64,000 bases of DNA from positions 90,123 through 154,122 of the forward strand of contig JABLXJ010000009.1 of NCBI GenBank assembly GCA_013178125.1, read 5' to 3'. Each line of letters opens with the position of its first letter. Within the stretch, counting starts at the first letter, position 1. The position numbers were made by a program, and so were the translations under genes. The notes under the pieces are model-generated. The model searched no databases. It was not told the DNA's origin and saw nothing but the letters and a program-made list of their open reading frames with translations. Source of the DNA: Bacillota bacterium. GTDB taxonomy: Bacteria > Bacillota > SHA-98 > Ch115 > JABLXJ01. Shown here one piece after another: positions 34,249-42,277 of the stretch.

Positions 34249-34722
34249 CTAATCACCTATGATAATTCGACCCCGGTCTTTCCGCTCCTTTACCCGGCCC
34301 GGCGCACTAGGATCTGAAGGTCTTGCAACCACAAAGGGGGTCTCGCCGGGGTAAACAAGCCCGAGCCGCTCTCTGGCAATTTTCTCAACATATTCGGGGC
34401 TCTTGAGGTAGGCTATCTCCGCCTCCATCTCCCTGCACTTCTGCTCCCACACGCGGATTTCCCTGTTTATAGCCGCGACCTGGCGCCTGGCCCGGACCAG
34501 TTCCAGGTATTGCGTTGCATACACAATAAATAGAAACACCAAGAGAAGCAATAAAACCAACCTGCGGGCCTCTCGGCGGGCCACTGGTCGCCGGGCCCTT
34601 GCCTCCCCGGGGGTAGCGGTAGCTCTTGTTCTAGCGGTAGCCCTTATTGCCGGATATGAGGGTCTCGCAGAGTTCTCACGAATACGAATCCCGGCCCCGG
34701 TTGAACCTTTATCCCTGATCAT
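34249..34722 (-). CDS. divIC: Septum formation initiator DivIC/FtsB
   Basis: 157 residues: basic cytosolic N-terminus (~50), one membrane segment (RLVLLLLLVFLFIVYATQYL, ~55-75), coiled coil (RRQVAAINREIRVWEQKCRE...) and the FtsB/DivIC end motif EKIARERLGLVYPGETPF. It forms the divisome complex with FtsL/DivIB. The cytosolic tail is extended by an ATARTRATATPGEARARR-type low-complexity stretch. ATG start. Between yabQ and yabR as in Bacillus. Confidence 0.92.
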   Translation of the reverse strand: MIRDKGSTGAGIRIRENSARPSYPAIRATARTRATATPGEARARRPVARREARRLVLLLLLVFLFIVYATQYLELVRARRQVAAINREIRVWEQKCREMEAEIAYLKSPEYVEKIARERLGLVYPGETPFVVARPSDPSAPGRVKERKDRGRIIIGD

Positions 34723-34925
34723 GACGGATCACCACTCGCTTACGCTCGCTCGACGCATTAACTCGCCGCAGGGCCCACCTGCAAACTCGTATATCACATA
34801 CATACTATATCTATATCCCTTACAATCCCTTACATGTAAGCCCGTCCATCCCATACATCCATAAATGCGCTCATGCGTGCGTAAATGCACTCATACATGC
34901 ATTTTAGTAATTCTACAAGTGTCCC

Positions 34926-34952
34926 GGAATCCCTGCAGCAAAGAGGGATTCC
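34926..34952. other. Inverted repeat between yabQ and divIC
   Basis: GGAATCCCT (34926-34934) and AGGGATTCC (34944-34952), perfect 9-bp arms with a 9-nt loop. No T-run on either strand; possible processing or attenuation hairpin. The rest of the 34723-34993 gap has AT-rich 'catacat'-type degenerate repeats. Confidence 0.5.
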
Positions 34953-34993
34953 TCGTGGCGGGTATTCTTTAGTTTGACGGGATTTTTAGTCTT

Positions 34994-35485
34994 TCAGGGT
35001 CTCCGGCTCCGGCCCTGTCCCCCAATCTCTGGCCCCGCCGGCCTCCCCGGCCTCGCCATGTTGCCTCGCCATGCTGCCAGTCGCCTCTTCAAGGCTCGCG
35101 TGATATCTCTCTCACGGATGGCGAGCTGTCGCATAGCTCGTGGCATAGTTGCGGTCACGAACTCGCTCCCAGCCCTGACCCCTCTGAAGATCGCCAGGAA
35201 AAGCCCTATCACCCCCGGGCTTACAGTGACCCTATACAAAAAGAAACCCATAGCCGACCCAATGAATACATAAAACCGCACCTCCCCCCAGGTAGTCGAG
35301 AGGAGGGCCCCGAAGGCTATGGCCGTGGCGATGGCCCAAAAGGCCAGATCTCCAAATACAGTGCCGAGAGCGTTTGGCTGTATGAAACCCCTGAACACCC
35401 GGTAAAAATCGAAGAAAATCCCTATCATAACTCCGACGATGATGGTCGCCAGAAAGGCTGTTATCTGAGAATTTAGAGTCTCCAT
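34994..35485 (-). CDS. yabQ: Spore cortex biosynthesis protein YabQ
   Basis: 163 residues with about four membrane segments. Family features: LNSQITAFLATIIVGVMIGI, FFDFYRVFRGF near the start, then AFWAIATAIAFGALL, GEVRFYVFIGSAMGFFLYR. YabQ is an outer-forespore-membrane protein needed for cortex formation. ATG preceded by GGGAGCTTTGCC. The C-terminal ~50 residues are basic and variable. It is separated from yabP by a lytic transglycosylase gene, unlike Bacillus. Confidence 0.9.
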   Translation of the reverse strand: METLNSQITAFLATIIVGVMIGIFFDFYRVFRGFIQPNALGTVFGDLAFWAIATAIAFGALLSTTWGEVRFYVFIGSAMGFFLYRVTVSPGVIGLFLAIFRGVRAGSEFVTATMPRAMRQLAIRERDITRALKRRLAAWRGNMARPGRPAGPEIGGQGRSRRP

Positions 35486-35629
35486 GGCAAAGCTCCCACC
35501 GCCCCGTCCCCCATGCGTCCGAATCCACCCACCTATATACCCACCCGGACGCCTGCATACCCACTTGCCTGCATGTCCGCCCGCCTATCTGCTTCCTATC
35601 CGCTTTCTATCTGCTTCCTACTTCATACT

Positions 35630-36469
35630 TCAGGCTGTCCGCCTCGCAATCCAGGTGAAGAACACGATCCACGTGCATATGCTCAACCACATCAGCCAGA
35701 CCTTCACCCTCGTCATCAGCACCAGGCCCTTTGCGAGGGCCAGCTCACCCTGGCTGCGAAAGGCCACCCAGATAGAAGCTATGCTCCTTGCGTAACCCTG
35801 GGTCTCTTTATATGGAGGGAGCCCGTCGAACTCCTCTGCGTTTGCATACCTGCTCGCAGGGTCGCTGCCTGCGTTATAAGCGGCAAGGGCCACCACAACA
35901 TTGCCGTTATGCCTGTCAAGGAGCTCCCTCATATATTTCGTGCCAGCCTTTATATTTGCCGATGGAGCGAAAATACAATCATCGCCACATGCGGGCGGCG
36001 CATGATCCCCGCTGCATCGTGAGCCGGGATTGAGGTGCCTCCACGTAACCGGCATGATCTGCATAAGCCCCCTGGCGCCTTTGGGTGATACAGCCTCTGG
36101 GTTAAACCCGCTTTCTTGCTTTATAATAGCGGCAATTAACGAGGGATCGACGTTATATTTAACGGCATAGAAATTGATCTGATCCGCGTACGGACACCCC
36201 CTAACTGTGGCCCGCCCGGATGAGAATTCGGCCAGGACCTGGATCGCCCTGTCAGTCGTATAGTCCGAATAGAAAACAGCGAACCAGGCGGCGAGAAGCA
36301 AGAGAATACAAAAAGCGACATAATAGAAAATCCACGCCTTACGAAGGCCCCTGCTAGGCCTCAAGGTATCAGCCACCATCACCGCAGGACTTACTATAAG
36401 CTGCAGGGCTGCGCCCAGCATCAATGAGAAAACAGAACGGCGTCTGCGACGGACCCTGTGGCGTTTCAT
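35630..36469 (-). CDS. Membrane-anchored lytic transglycosylase (SLT domain)
   Basis: About 279 residues from ATG at 36469 (GGAGGATCTC upstream). Basic N-terminus, membrane segments at ~12-30 and ~45-65, then the SLT domain: catalytic glutamate in IIKQESGFNPEAVSPKGARG, LMQIMP, and AGTKYMRELLDRHNGNVVVALAAYNAG. An unusual ~18-residue cysteine-containing loop (NPGSRCSGDHAPPACGDDC) sits inside the domain. A hydrophobic segment closes the C-terminus. It cleaves peptidoglycan glycan strands; its place between yabP and yabQ suggests a role during sporulation. Confidence 0.9.
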   Translation of the reverse strand: MKRHRVRRRRRSVFSLMLGAALQLIVSPAVMVADTLRPSRGLRKAWIFYYVAFCILLLLAAWFAVFYSDYTTDRAIQVLAEFSSGRATVRGCPYADQINFYAVKYNVDPSLIAAIIKQESGFNPEAVSPKGARGLMQIMPVTWRHLNPGSRCSGDHAPPACGDDCIFAPSANIKAGTKYMRELLDRHNGNVVVALAAYNAGSDPASRYANAEEFDGLPPYKETQGYARSIASIWVAFRSQGELALAKGLVLMTRVKVWLMWLSICTWIVFFTWIARRTA

Positions 36470-36625
36470 GAGATCCTCCAAAGCCTGAAATCCAGTATCT
36501 GGAATTATCCTTACCCTTCCCAATCCCCATCGATATTTCTATTCTTCCTTTGCATCATCTATTATTGTTACGATATATTCTCTATTCTCCAGAGAGGACC
36601 TCAATCCTGGCACATGGCGACCATT

Positions 36626-36922
36626 TTACTTCAATAAGCGCCCGAGCAGGCCTTTCGCCTTCTTCCCAGGCCCCTCGTCGGAATACTCCAGGCCGTGAAT
36701 ATAGCCTTCTATCTCCAGGTTGCCATCATCAAGATTCAAATGCTTGATATGCAGCTCCTTGCCATGAATTAGCAAGACCCCGGCGCTTGTCTCCAATATA
36801 ACCTCCTGGTCATCAAAGCTCTCCACGTTTGTAACCCCATCGACAGATACCATTTCCCGCTCATTCAACATAATCTTGTGCTGCATCCCCGCGGGCTGCT
36901 GCTTCTTCTTGCTGTCATCCAT
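36626..36922 (-). CDS. yabP: Sporulation protein YabP
   Basis: 98 residues. The YabP/YqfC fold is visible: HKIMLNEREMVSVDGVTNVE, SFDDQEVILETSAGVLLIHG, LHIKHLNLDDGNLEIEGYI, GLEYSDE. ATG preceded by GAGGAAGGA. YabP works with YabQ in cortex assembly under sigma-E. It is the first gene of the cluster on this strand; the RqcP/YabO gene that precedes it in Bacillus is not found between here and mazG. Confidence 0.93.
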   Translation of the reverse strand: MDDSKKKQQPAGMQHKIMLNEREMVSVDGVTNVESFDDQEVILETSAGVLLIHGKELHIKHLNLDDGNLEIEGYIHGLEYSDEGPGKKAKGLLGRLLK

Positions 36923-37247
36923 TCCTTCCTCGCCCCTCTCAAGCCTTGTCTCACTTTTCTATATGGTTATGCGGGGAATGGGAAAAAAATGACCACCCTA
37001 AAACCAGACTGGGCTAGGCTTGGCCAGGCTGGACCAAGCTGGATCAGAGTGGATCAGGCTGGACCAGTCTGACCAAGCCAGCCGAGCTGAGAAAGGTCGG
37101 GATTGGTAAAGCTGGCATAGCCGGTATAGTTCTCGCCGCGAACGGGATACTACACACTAGAAATACCAGAAACATCAGGATTAATTCAAAAGTGCCGTGG
37201 CTTATTCCCTGTAAGACATGTAAGAACGGAGGGTGGAGGATGAAAAG
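36923..37247. repeat. Divergent yabP/spoIID intergenic region with short repeats
   Basis: From 37005 to 37090 the sequence iterates variants of 'ggctggaccaagctggatca'. The rest carries the promoters of the divergent yabP and spoIID-like genes, which I cannot place with confidence; GATACTAC at 37146-37153 could be a sporulation -10. Confidence 0.5.
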
Positions 37248-38234
37248 ATGAAAAGGTCCACAGGCTTCAGACTATTTTACTTGATACTTGTAGCCGTCTC
37301 GGTAGGGCTCGTATACAGCATGGCATTTGGCTTATCGGGGTGCCCCGGCCCTGAAGCGAGATTTTCGGAGAAACCCATTCAGAAGTTTGCCAAAGAACCG
37401 ACCATAACCTTATATATCCACGGGACGGGTCAGAGGGTCAGCATGCCGATAGAAACCTATATCGAGGGCGTCGTCGCCGGCGAGATGGAGAAGAATTGGC
37501 CTGTAAACGCGTATGCGGCCCAGGCAATAATAGCCCGGACGTTTACGATGGAGTTCTTGAGCAGGGGCGGCACCCGCAAGCTTCACGGGACGGACATATG
37601 CACCGACCCGGAGCATGCCCAGGCGTATAACGCCGCAGCTATCACGCCTGACATAAAAAAGGCCGTCAGCATGACGCGAGGCGAGGTCCTGAGTTACAGG
37701 GGACGATATATCCACGCATGGTTTCACGCGCTATGCGGCGGGGAAACCACCCTTGCCCGGGATGGCCTGGCATATAATAAGCCGGAGCCGCCATATACCC
37801 AAAGGGTCCGGGACGTCTGCACGAAGTACGTCCCTTCCGAGACTCTATTCTGGAAGGCCTACTTCCCTACACCCGAGGTCAGGCAGACCCTGGCCGGGAA
37901 GGGTCTGACAATAGGGGACATAACCCGGATAAGGACTGTTAAGCAGGACCCCACCGGCCGCTCGACCCTCGTCCGCATCTCGCATTCGGCCGGCACGACC
38001 GACATCTCCGGTAATGACCTGCGTGTGATGTTGGGGAGCGAGCGGATGCGCTCGACCTGGTTAAGCCGTCTGGATAAGGCCGGCGATGTTGTGGTTATGG
38101 AGGGGCGCGGCTTTGGACATGGAGTGGGGATGTGCCAGTGGGGCGCCTACGGGCTGGCTAAAGAAGGCTGGTCGCCTGAGGAGATCGCCACCCATTATTT
38201 CAAGGGTGTGCGTATAGTGAAACTCTGGGATTAG
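37248..38234 (+). CDS. spoIID: SpoIID/LytB-domain protein (stage II sporulation protein D-like)
   Basis: 328 residues from ATG at 37248 (GGAGGATGAAAAG upstream). One N-terminal membrane segment, then the SpoIID domain: MPIETYIEGVVAGEMEKNWP with the catalytic-type glutamate, KAQAIIARTF-like 'AAQAIIARTFTMEFL', CTDPEHAQAY, and the C-terminal GRGFGHGVGMCQWGAYGLAK. SpoIID is the lytic transglycosylase of the engulfment machine, but LytB-type enhancers share the domain. It is isolated on the plus strand inside the minus-strand sporulation block, so it may be a SpoIID paralogue. Confidence 0.88.
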   Translation: MKRSTGFRLFYLILVAVSVGLVYSMAFGLSGCPGPEARFSEKPIQKFAKEPTITLYIHGTGQRVSMPIETYIEGVVAGEMEKNWPVNAYAAQAIIARTFTMEFLSRGGTRKLHGTDICTDPEHAQAYNAAAITPDIKKAVSMTRGEVLSYRGRYIHAWFHALCGGETTLARDGLAYNKPEPPYTQRVRDVCTKYVPSETLFWKAYFPTPEVRQTLAGKGLTIGDITRIRTVKQDPTGRSTLVRISHSAGTTDISGNDLRVMLGSERMRSTWLSRLDKAGDVVVMEGRGFGHGVGMCQWGAYGLAKEGWSPEEIATHYFKGVRIVKLWD

Positions 38235-38270
38235 CCTAAAGACACGCGAGTATGCATACTACGCTACGGT

Positions 38271-38328
38271 GCCCGGTCGGATTTTGACCGGGCATCCGGT
38301 CAAAATTCAACCGGATCCGGTACCAAAT
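38271..38328. repeat. REP-like repeat, copy C
   Basis: Perfect hairpin GCCCGGTC (38271-38278) / GACCGGGC (38286-38293), then a 33-bp unit at 38296-38328 that differs by about four bases from 13845-13877. Lies between the convergent spoIID-like and mazG genes, where it could act as a bidirectional transcription stop. Confidence 0.85.
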
Positions 38329-38336
38329 CCCATAAT

Positions 38337-39110
38337 CTATTCCCCCGGATGCTTAGATTCCTCCCATAATAAATCCATCTCGGCAAGGCTCATCTCCTCC
38401 ACGGGCTTACCGATCTCCTCTGCGCGGGCCTCTATATATTTGAATCGCGCGAGAAACTTATCGGTCGCCCCTTTAAGCGCCAATTCGGGATCGATATTGA
38501 GATGTCGCGCCACATTAACGACTGCGAACAGAAGGTCCCCGACCTCCTCGGCAATCCTCATCCTATCCCCAGAGTCCTCGACGGCCGTATGCAACTCCTG
38601 CAACTCCTCGTGGATCTTCCCCCAGGCGCCATCAACGCTTTCCCAGTCAAACCCCACCCGCGCGGCCTTGTCTTGGATCTTATATGCCTTCATGAGGCTC
38701 GGCAGGGCCCTGGGTATGCCAGCAAAGATAGATGGCCTATCTTTCTCCTCCTGCTTGATCCGCTCCCAATTACGCAATACCTCTTTCTCGCCATCTACGT
38801 TTTCATCCCCGAATACGTGCGGGTGGCGCCTGATCATCTTATCGATGATCGCCCGGAGCACGTCGCTCATATCGAACTCGCCATTCTCCCTCGCGATCTG
38901 GGAATGAAAAACCACGTGCAGGAGGACGTCCCCGAGCTCTTCGCAAAGCTCCGCCGCGTCACCGGCATCGATGGCGTCGACGACCTCATAAGCCTCCTCC
39001 ACCAAATTGGCCTTGATAGATTCATGGGTCTGCGCCTTATCCCAGGGGCATCCATGCTCGCCCCTGAGCTCAGCAACGATTTCAACAAGCCGTTCCAGAG
39101 AGTAGTCCAC
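38337..39110 (-). CDS. mazG: MazG nucleotide pyrophosphohydrolase
   Basis: About 257 residues. Two MazG modules: HGCPWDKAQTHESIKANLVE with EEAYEVVDAID, ELCEELGDVLLHVVFHSQIA, and in the second half EEVGDLLFAVVNVARHL. It hydrolyses nucleoside triphosphates to monophosphates. I prefer GTG at 39110 (GAGGGATACAGGA upstream); 14 in-frame codons precede it from ATG 39152. Located between spoVB-like and yabP genes as in Bacillus (yabN). Confidence 0.93.
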   Translation of the reverse strand: MDYSLERLVEIVAELRGEHGCPWDKAQTHESIKANLVEEAYEVVDAIDAGDAAELCEELGDVLLHVVFHSQIARENGEFDMSDVLRAIIDKMIRRHPHVFGDENVDGEKEVLRNWERIKQEEKDRPSIFAGIPRALPSLMKAYKIQDKAARVGFDWESVDGAWGKIHEELQELHTAVEDSGDRMRIAEEVGDLLFAVVNVARHLNIDPELALKGATDKFLARFKYIEARAEEIGKPVEEMSLAEMDLLWEESKHPGE

Positions 39111-39227
39111 TCCTGTATCCCTCGCTTCAATGATACCTCGCTGATACCTCACTTAAATGCGCTTCGATGCGCTGTGCTTCAATACTATTGCTAATTCTAG
39201 TTCTCCAATGCTATTCTGTCTATCCTG

Positions 39228-39284
39228 TTAGCCTAAAAATTGCCTAGTTATTCCCAGACGACATTCTCATTGCCTGTGGCGCCG
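39228..39284 (-). repeat. Dispersed intergenic repeat 2, copy B
   Basis: TTAGCCTAAAAATTGCCTAG, then CCCAGACGACATTC and CATTGCCTGTGGCGCC, aligned with 18005-18060. About 120 bp upstream of the mazG start. Confidence 0.65.
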
Positions 39285-39321
39285 CACCGCGGCATGGGGA
39301 ATCTATCCTGCTACTCTGCCA

Positions 39322-40995
39322 TTATCTTATAAGCTTCAGGCGGACGAGAAGCCTCGCGAGCCGCTTCCCCATCGGGAGCATCTCAATATCCTTCTGGTGG
39401 AGCGCGCCAGTGGCCAGTAGCGTCAAGCCGTACACGCCGGCCCCGGCAGTCGTAGCCCCCAGGGCCCCCAGCGTATTGCTCCCCGTGGCCCTCATCACTC
39501 CATCATAAACAACGATCACCGCGATCCCCATAACAAAAGTCGCCAGGACCGGTTTCGCCACCTTATCTCTCACGTCGAGGGACAATCCGAGCATCTTATA
39601 GAGGTCTATAATATTCAAGATCGACGATAAACCAAACCCCGCCACAGTGCCGAGCGCCGCACCCCTTATACCGATTGCCGGGATCCCCGTGAGCACATAA
39701 TTGACTATCGCCTTGACAATGGCGCCCTTCAGGAGGTTCTTGACAGGGATCGAAACAGCCCCGAGGCCCTGCAAGACCCCGGACGACGTCTGCTGGAGGC
39801 AGAGAAACAACGTCCCGAAGGCGAGGGCCCTGAGCGAGACACCCGCCTGTGGCAACCTATAGAACATCATGCAGAACTCATCGGCGAGGAGGTAGAGGCC
39901 GAGCGAAGCCGGCAGGCCTATCAGAAACCCCAGCCAGACTATGTCCTGCGCCCGCGACAAGAGAAGCCTGCGATCCTGAAAAGCAACCGCCTCCGATACA
40001 GCCGGGACCGCGCTGGTCGCGAGCGCCGTAGTCAGGACCGTCGGGAAGTAAACCAGAGGCAACGCCATGCCGGTCAACTGGCCGTAAAGCCTTGTAACCT
40101 CCGCGCCGAGGATGCCGGCGGCATGGAGCCTCACCGGGACAAGCGCCGCATCCACAACCTGCATCAACGGCATGATGGCAGCACCAAGGACTATTGGCAG
40201 CGACAGGGAGAACACCTGCACGGCCAGAGCCGTTGACGATCTCATATAGGGATCCACCACCCGCGCCGGGCTGACCCCCTCGCTCCCGCTCCCGCTCCCG
40301 GTCCCGGCCCCGGTCCCGGTCCCGGCCGTAAGCGCAACAGCCTCGCCCCCATCGATTCCAGGAACGCCACCCCTATAATAGGCCGCGATCAGGATCGCGA
40401 AGCCAGCAACTCCCCCCGCTACAGCCCCAAAGGCTGCCCCGGCAGCGGAATACTCGATCCCTCTGGGGAGAAGGATATATGCCAGGCCTATCATGAAAAA
40501 CACCCTGATGAGCTGCTCGCCGATTTGAGAGGCTGCGCTCGTCTCCATCCTTTGAAGGCCCTGAAAATAACCCCTGAAGCCGGACATGACCGACAGGATC
40601 AGGACAGCGGGCGCAGTAGCGTAAATTGAATATGCCGCGCGGGTATCTTTGAGGACCACCCTGGAAAGGTAGCCCGCGGTCATGAACAACACCGCGGTTG
40701 AAAAAATCCCGGTGAAGGCGAGAATCATTGTTGCTACTCTGAGTATATAACGCGTGCCCCGGCGATTTCCCTTGGCAGCCTGCTCGGCGACGAGCTTCGA
40801 TACAGCGACAGGCACGCCGGCAGTGGAGAAGACAAGAAACATTGAGTATATCGGGTAGGCCATCTGGAAAAGGCCCATACCCTCGTCCCCGATCATGGCG
40901 GGCAAGATAATTCTCGAGATAGCACCAACCACCCTGTTAGCTAGCCCCGCGACGGCCAAAATAGCGGCGCCGCGCACAAAAGATCCCCTCGACAT
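39322..40995 (-). CDS. spoVB: SpoVB/MurJ-family polysaccharide flippase
   Basis: 557 residues from ATG at 40995 (MSRGSFVRGAAILAVAGLAN); a TTG eight codons upstream is possible. About 14 membrane segments of the MOP superfamily, with RIILPAMIGDEGMGLFQMAY and SAVPAVSEAVAF typical of SpoVB/YabM. It probably flips lipid-linked peptidoglycan or polysaccharide precursors during sporulation. A Gly/Thr/Ser-rich insertion (TAGTGTGAGTGSGSGSEG, about 40270-40330), made of 6-bp iterations, lies in a loop between membrane segments. Confidence 0.9.
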   Translation of the reverse strand: MSRGSFVRGAAILAVAGLANRVVGAISRIILPAMIGDEGMGLFQMAYPIYSMFLVFSTAGVPVAVSKLVAEQAAKGNRRGTRYILRVATMILAFTGIFSTAVLFMTAGYLSRVVLKDTRAAYSIYATAPAVLILSVMSGFRGYFQGLQRMETSAASQIGEQLIRVFFMIGLAYILLPRGIEYSAAGAAFGAVAGGVAGFAILIAAYYRGGVPGIDGGEAVALTAGTGTGAGTGSGSGSEGVSPARVVDPYMRSSTALAVQVFSLSLPIVLGAAIMPLMQVVDAALVPVRLHAAGILGAEVTRLYGQLTGMALPLVYFPTVLTTALATSAVPAVSEAVAFQDRRLLLSRAQDIVWLGFLIGLPASLGLYLLADEFCMMFYRLPQAGVSLRALAFGTLFLCLQQTSSGVLQGLGAVSIPVKNLLKGAIVKAIVNYVLTGIPAIGIRGAALGTVAGFGLSSILNIIDLYKMLGLSLDVRDKVAKPVLATFVMGIAVIVVYDGVMRATGSNTLGALGATTAGAGVYGLTLLATGALHQKDIEMLPMGKRLARLLVRLKLIR

Positions 40996-41239
40996 CCTGG
41001 CATCCCAGCCACCTTTCAACGCTTCGACATTTACTATATTTACTATTCTTCTCTTCCATCCCGCTCACTATATGTCTTCTATTCCACTTGCTATACGCTC
41101 TATATTTCTATGGTCATGTCTATAGTCTATATGCTGCTCGCTATATTTTCTACACCCAATGAGATATCCCTGCCATCCGATCAAAAACACTGCCCCGCCC
41201 GGCCAGAACACAAACGTGACATACAGCTCACATATAGCA
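40996..41239. repeat. AT-rich degenerate repeats between spoVT and spoVB-like gene
   Basis: Variants of 'ctatat', 'tctatattttct' and 'gctatac' repeat from about 41030 to 41155. No gene seen. Confidence 0.45.
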
Positions 41240-41272
41240 TAAAAAAACAGCAGGCCCTCCGGCTTGCTGTTT
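41240..41272 (-). terminator. Rho-independent terminator of spoVT
   Basis: On the minus strand AACAGCAAGCC - GGAG - GGCCTGCTGTT followed by TTTTT; one bulge in the stem. Located 50 bp after the spoVT stop. Confidence 0.9.
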
Positions 41273-41323
41273 CCAACATTTATGTCCCAGTCTTGATCGC
41301 GAAAGACCCGGAAAGGCCTGCTT

Positions 41324-41887
41324 CTATTGCTCCATCTGCCTCGCAAGGAAGCCCGCGGCGGTCTCAGTGAGTTTAACCTCCAGGTCTCCCATCTTCACGT
41401 CCGGTGTCATGGATGTCAGGATAACTGCCCCGATCGGGTCCCCCTCAGCGATGATGGGGGCTATCACCTCCGCAGTAAATTTGCACTCATCGCCCTCCTC
41501 TATCACGGGGCATGCCTCGCAGTATTCATCCCGCCCCGGCTCGTTGATCACCACAGTCTTGCGCGCCTCCATTGCCCTCTCCACGGCAGGGGAGATACGC
41601 TTATCGACAAACTGCTTCTTGGGTGCCCCGGCCACAGCGATTATAGCATCCCGGTCCGCTATGCATGCAATATGTCCTGTAGCCTCATTTAAGGAATCCA
41701 CATATTCCTTGGCGAAATCCCCTAGTTCGCCGATAGGGGAATACTTCTTCAGAATCACCTCGCCGTCGCGATCTACAAATATTTCAAGCGGGTCACCCTC
41801 GCGTATTCTCAACGTCCTCCTTATTTCCTTGGGTATTACTACCCGTCCGAGATCATCTATGCGTCTGACTATCCCTGTCGCCTTCAC
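41324..41887 (-). CDS. spoVT: Stage V sporulation protein T
   Basis: 187 residues from GTG at 41887 (AAGGAGGGGTGGCA upstream). N-terminal AbrB-type swapped-hairpin DNA-binding domain (MKATGIVRRIDDLGRVVIPK, RTLRIREGDPLEIF), C-terminal GAF-like domain (VVINEPGRDEYCEACPVIEE). SpoVT modulates sigma-G-dependent genes in the forespore. A sigma-G-type promoter lies just upstream and a clear terminator downstream, so it is a single-gene unit between mfd and spoVB as in Bacillus. Confidence 0.96.
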   Translation of the reverse strand: MKATGIVRRIDDLGRVVIPKEIRRTLRIREGDPLEIFVDRDGEVILKKYSPIGELGDFAKEYVDSLNEATGHIACIADRDAIIAVAGAPKKQFVDKRISPAVERAMEARKTVVINEPGRDEYCEACPVIEEGDECKFTAEVIAPIIAEGDPIGAVILTSMTPDVKMGDLEVKLTETAAGFLARQMEQ

Positions 41888-41940
41888 TGCCACCCCTCCT
41901 TCTCGCGATATTTGCGCAACCACTTGCAACTGGCTAACGA

Positions 41941-41971
41941 TAGTATCTATACGCTTTAACATTTTTATTCA
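41941..41971 (-). promoter_or_regulatory. Sigma-G/F-type promoter of spoVT
   Basis: Minus strand TGAATA (41971-41966), 18-bp spacer, GATACTA (41947-41941), close to the forespore consensus (-35 TGAATA, -10 CATACTA-like). About 55 bp before the GTG start; spoVT of Bacillus is also sigma-G dependent. Confidence 0.65.
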
Positions 41972-42277
41972 TTTTTTCCACCGTATTTCCCCTGTTCTTT
42001 AGCACTACCGGTAGCCATAAATGAAATATTAGATATCCCGTCTACATAGTATAGATTAACCAATTTGGCTTAAATAATGCGTTGCAACCAGCCCAAAGGC
42101 AGGGCCCAAAGGCAGGGTTCCGAGGTCCGTGGGGCGTAGCCTGGGGTCGGAGACCGGAGGCTGAGGTCCGTGGTTGGGGATCGAGGTTTGTGTCCGGCCG
42201 CCATCTAAATGCTAATCAGCAGAAGGCAACTGGGTAACTGGATAACTTGGTAACTGGGTAACTGGTAAATGCTAACG
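41972..42277. repeat. mfd-spoVT intergenic repeats
   Basis: Contains a duplicated 'gcccaaaggcaggg' (about 42089-42118), several 'gaggtccgtgg'-like units (42120-42175) and a run of 'taactggg/taactgga' units (42229-42269). No gene seen. Confidence 0.55.
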
